A stretch of 64,000 nucleotides of DNA. Source: Reichenbachiella faecimaris. GTDB lineage: Bacteria > Bacteroidota > Bacteroidia > Cytophagales > Cyclobacteriaceae. The stretch spans positions 1,560,449 to 1,624,448 of the forward strand of contig NZ_FWYF01000001.1 in the NCBI RefSeq assembly GCF_900176375.1, in the 5' to 3' direction. The notes under the pieces were generated by a model. The model saw only the letters and a program-made list of their open reading frames with translations. It did not search any database and was not told the origin of the DNA. Below, piece after piece: positions 60,822-64,000 of the stretch. Position numbers and translations under genes: made by a program. How positions within the stretch are numbered: position 1 is the first letter of the stretch; each line of letters begins with the position of its first letter.

Positions 60822-63800
60822 TTAAAAAGTAAGAGACATTCTAACACCCATGCTTCTTGCTGTTGGTGTTTGAGAAGTTTCAATGCCTTGAGCATTACTA
60901 GTACCAGCACCTGGCCCATTAATCTCAGGATCAGAAAATGTATTTTCATCTGGCAACCACATCTTCAAGTTTTTACCAAATACAGCAATTCTCACTGATC
61001 TAAATGGAGTTTTTCCAATCAAACTTTTTGGTAAATCGTAGCTCAAGCCAACTTCACGAAGTTTCAAATAACTCGCATCTATCAAATAAGTCGAGCTTGC
61101 CGGATCGTAAGCTGTGTATAAATTCTGCTCAGTAATTTCGATATTGTTTGCAGTATAAGTACCCAATCCATTGCCATCTACATCTGTATTTTCAATTACC
61201 GAATTAGGGTAAACAAATGCCTCTCTTCCAAACACAGAAGTATGAACAGATGTTCCATTAAACTCTGTATAGAATTTAGTGTAAGAGTTAAACACACCAC
61301 CTTGCTTCATATCAAACAGGATGTTAAATCCGATACCTTTGAATTTGGCATTAGCACCAAAGCTCATTAAATAATCTGGTTGATAATTACCTAGGTAAGA
61401 CTCACCGTCAGTATAAAGAGGGTATCCAGTGTTTGGATCTACAACTACTTGACCTGCATCATTAGTTAATGGTTCTTGTGCTTTGAAGGTACCGTATGGC
61501 AAACCTTCTTTCGCTACAACAGTAATACCATTATTTGAGCCAAAATTTAACTCATCAATGCCATCTGCTACTTTTACTACTTCGTTTACATTTTTAGCGT
61601 ATGTACCAAATAATTCAAGATCCAAACCATTGACTAAACCATGAATTGGTTTCAAAGTCAAAGAAAGTTCATGACCTTTATTTGTCATTTCCCCAACGTT
61701 CAAATACGTTGTTTGATATCCCGAAGATCTAGGCAGTGTAACTTGCACAATTTGATCTGCGTGGTTAGAATGATAGTAAGTATATTCTAGGTTTACTCTA
61801 TCATCAAAGAAGCCTACGTCAGCTCCCACTTCATAAGTCGTAGTTTTTTCAGGAGTCAAAGTTGGACTACCAATTTGGTTTCCGACACTAGATGCCGCTT
61901 GAGCACCTATCGGGAATTGAACTGGGTTACTTCCGCCGAATACGCCTGGGTTGCCATTAAATGATGAGTTCAATACATAAGCTGGAGCATCCTTACCAGT
62001 AGTACCTATACTACCACGAATTTTCAAGAAATTAAGCACGTTGCTGTTAATATCCAATAAATCGGTTATGACAGCCGAAGCACCTACGGCTTGATAGAAG
62101 AATGAATTATTTTCCTCTGGCAATGTAGAAGACCAGTCATTTCTAGCAGAGTACTCTAAGAATACTGCATCTCTAAATCCTAATCTAACGTTACCCAATA
62201 CACCAACCAATCTCTTGCTATATCTATTTAATCTAGCTTGAGGTGTCAATGTACTATTTCCAAGGTTATAAAGACCTTCTACAAGAAGACCACCCTGAGT
62301 TTCATTCTCAGCAAATTCGTACTCTTGTTGGAAAAAATTATAACCAGCAGAAACATCAACTCTAAGCTCTTCTGTAAGTGCTTTAGTATAATTAGTCATT
62401 AAAGAAATATCAGTGTTTTTACTTTGTTTATGATAATAACCATAACGGCCAGTAGAAACATGCTTACTGGTTCTAGTACTGATATCCAAATTATTTCCAA
62501 AAACTAGCTGAGTTGCTGGAGTAAATTTTGGAGTCCAAGACTGAAATTCTGTACTTACTACGTTTACACCAAATCTACCAACAATATCCAATCCTTCCAT
62601 CACATTGTAAGTAAGAGACAGGTTACCCAATACGTTGTTGATTTTTCCATCATTACCATACTCATTCAAAATATAATATGGGTTAACTGAAGAGTACGAA
62701 CCCCAATAACCATCAATTCCGTGATAAGGATTATTATAATCTCTTAATTCATTAAATGGAATATTCGTTGGTGATTGAAGTACCATTGCCCAAGCATTGT
62801 TACCTTCAAATGCTCTTGCACCCTCTTGAGCAGTATTCAATCTCACGTCTCCATACGACACTTTAAACGTAGATGATAGTCTATCAGAAAGTTTTGCAGT
62901 AGCATTTACTGTTAAAGTATTTCTTTTATATCCTGTATTATCTAAAATACCATCTTGATCTACATTAGAATAAGAGGCATAATAAGAAAATCCTTCTTTT
63001 GCGCCAGATATAGAAATATCATTCGAAAAAGTTTGTCCTACATTAAAGAAATTTTCTAACTGATCTGGAACGGCGCTATATGGTCTTGACAACCATTCTA
63101 ACTGACCATCACCATCGACGTCAATTGGACTGGTCCAAGGTCTCACCACACCGTCAAATGCAGGACCCCAAGCCCAGTTTTCACCAGTATCAAAGCTTTC
63201 ATTATCATAACCTTGACCATGTGTATTTTGTCTTTCAGTAATAATATAAGCCCTCTCTTGAGAGTATGAAGAATTGAAACTTACTTGTAAGTTTTTACTT
63301 GATCCTTTTTTGGTCGTAATCAAAATTACTCCAGAAGTACCACGCGATCCATAAAGTGATGTTGCAGAAGGTCCTTTTAGTATGGTTAAAGACTCAATGT
63401 CAGCAGGGTTAAGGTCATTGAATCTGTTACCATAATCAGCATACCCACTTGATCCTCTACTTGCATCTGTTACGTTGTCACCACCAGTTGAAGAAGAGTT
63501 GTCAATGGCTACACCATCGATCACGATCAAAGCATTGTTATTTCCTGTCAATGATCCTTCACCTCTTAGTACAATTCTTGTAGAAGCCCCAACAGAACCA
63601 GAACCAGTACTCAACCTTACACCAGCTGCTTTACCTCTTAAAGCTTCGAGTGCATTCTTGTTTGGAGAAGACAATAGCTCATCTCCACCTACAGATTGGT
63701 TGGCATACACAACTTCTCGTGCATTTCTATCAATACCCAAGGCTGTTACTACAACTTCAGTCAGTTGTTGAGCATCTGGATCCATGGCAAGATCGATTAC

Positions 63801-64000
63801 GCTTCTTGAGCCTATCTCAATCTCCTGCGTGGCCAATCCAACGAAAGAATATACTAATATTCCTCCATCACCTGGTACGGATAATTTGTAATTACCATCT
63901 AAATCTGTGGTAGTACCTGTAGTTGTGCCTTTTAACACAACTGTCACTCCTGGAAGGGTAGAGTTATCCTCAGAGGATGTTACCTTACCAGAAACCGTCC
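60822..64000 (-). CDS. SusC/RagA-family TonB-linked outer-membrane transporter (5' partial)
   Basis: Outer-membrane transporter. The frame is open to the right edge, so the signal peptide is outside; the GTG at 63947 is internal. The visible start is a carboxypeptidase-regulatory-like domain (SGKVTSSEDNSTLPGVTVVL, then LDGNYKL), followed by a TonB-box-like stretch (LTEVVVTALGI), the SusC plug (ALRGKAAGVRLSTGSGSVGA, LKGPSATSLYGSRGTSGVIL) and a long beta barrel that ends in MSLTF with a terminal phenylalanine. It works with the SusD lid encoded next. It is the first visible gene of the operon. Confidence 0.94.
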   Translation of the reverse strand, partial: TVSGKVTSSEDNSTLPGVTVVLKGTTTGTTTDLDGNYKLSVPGDGGILVYSFVGLATQEIEIGSRSVIDLAMDPDAQQLTEVVVTALGIDRNAREVVYANQSVGGDELLSSPNKNALEALRGKAAGVRLSTGSGSVGASTRIVLRGEGSLTGNNNALIVIDGVAIDNSSSTGGDNVTDASRGSSGYADYGNRFNDLNPADIESLTILKGPSATSLYGSRGTSGVILITTKKGSSKNLQVSFNSSYSQERAYIITERQNTHGQGYDNESFDTGENWAWGPAFDGVVRPWTSPIDVDGDGQLEWLSRPYSAVPDQLENFFNVGQTFSNDISISGAKEGFSYYASYSNVDQDGILDNTGYKRNTLTVNATAKLSDRLSSTFKVSYGDVRLNTAQEGARAFEGNNAWAMVLQSPTNIPFNELRDYNNPYHGIDGYWGSYSSVNPYYILNEYGNDGKINNVLGNLSLTYNVMEGLDIVGRFGVNVVSTEFQSWTPKFTPATQLVFGNNLDISTRTSKHVSTGRYGYYHKQSKNTDISLMTNYTKALTEELRVDVSAGYNFFQQEYEFAENETQGGLLVEGLYNLGNSTLTPQARLNRYSKRLVGVLGNVRLGFRDAVFLEYSARNDWSSTLPEENNSFFYQAVGASAVITDLLDINSNVLNFLKIRGSIGTTGKDAPAYVLNSSFNGNPGVFGGSNPVQFPIGAQAASSVGNQIGSPTLTPEKTTTYEVGADVGFFDDRVNLEYTYYHSNHADQIVQVTLPRSSGYQTTYLNVGEMTNKGHELSLTLKPIHGLVNGLDLELFGTYAKNVNEVVKVADGIDELNFGSNNGITVVAKEGLPYGTFKAQEPLTNDAGQVVVDPNTGYPLYTDGESYLGNYQPDYLMSFGANAKFKGIGFNILFDMKQGGVFNSYTKFYTEFNGTSVHTSVFGREAFVYPNSVIENTDVDGNGLGTYTANNIEITEQNLYTAYDPASSTYLIDASYLKLREVGLSYDLPKSLIGKTPFRSVRIAVFGKNLKMWLPDENTFSDPEINGPGAGTSNAQGIETSQTPTARSMGVRMSLTF

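Noticed and set aside
1-64000. CRISPR arrays, tRNA or rRNA genes, insertion sequences, integrases, phage genes or attachment sites.
   Set aside because: Intergenic regions were read for regular short repeats, T-loop signatures and transposase-like frames; none was found.

Overview
The window comes from a member of the Bacteroidota, most likely a marine Cytophagales (Reichenbachiella/Fulvivirga-like); the genus is an inference. The evidence is: SusC/SusD and FecI/FecR/TonB-receptor loci, a type IX secretion (T9SS) sorting domain, a DUF6090 protein, lipoproteins with acidic residues just after the lipid cysteine, TAnnTTTG-type -7 promoter boxes, and a moderate-to-low G+C, gene-dense layout. I found no rRNA, tRNA, CRISPR array, phage or transposase gene.

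Layout, left to right. (1) 1-8.5 kb: a 5'-truncated MacB/FtsX-type permease, a tiny T9SS-tail protein, an ECF sigma/FecR/TonB-receptor cell-surface signalling operon, and a histidine kinase with a periplasmic solute-binding sensor. (2) 8.5-19.9 kb, minus strand: a PurF-like amidotransferase directly behind nuoHIJKLMN (membrane arm of complex I plus NuoI, without nuoA-G), then murI and a small lipoprotein. NuoI carries a long Lys/Pro-rich repetitive tail. (3) 20-29.3 kb: a surface-glycan type cluster with a rhomboid-like protein, five glycosyltransferases, an ABC exporter of the cyclic-peptide (SyrD/PvdE) class, an HTTM-like membrane protein with a small partner, and a 58-residue lipoprotein not previously obvious. 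(4) 29.3-30.05 kb: a gene-free stretch with a long inverted repeat around a GC-rich structured core and an imperfect 120-bp tandem repeat. (5) 30-43.7 kb: a tricorn-type S41 protease, cystathionine beta-synthase, two unknown exported proteins, Tex, a TlpA-like thioredoxin, DUF6090, an M3 metallopeptidase lipoprotein, DUF1272 and a 53-residue ORF. (6) 43.8-47.2 kb, minus strand: a probable copper-uptake operon whose TonB receptor has the CxxxM and HxM copper ligands of OprC. (7) 47.3-53.6 kb: DUF4442, a thrombospondin-type-3 lipoprotein, YihY/BrkB, Ppx/GppA and prfB with its programmed +1 frameshift. (8) 53.6-56.3 kb: tsf, rpsB, rpsI and rplM, expressed from a textbook Bacteroidota promoter. 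(9) 56.5-64 kb: an unknown secreted protein and a SusC/SusD operon with two trailing lipoproteins; SusC runs off the right edge.

The best candidates for something undescribed are the copper operon (OprC-like receptor, Met/His-rich lipoprotein, Cys-motif membrane protein, and a perfect 13-bp hairpin just before the receptor start), the structured element at 29415-29533, the glycosyltransferase/SyrD-type exporter cluster, and the NuoI tail. Calls rest on motif and family recognition from the sequence; no database search was run.
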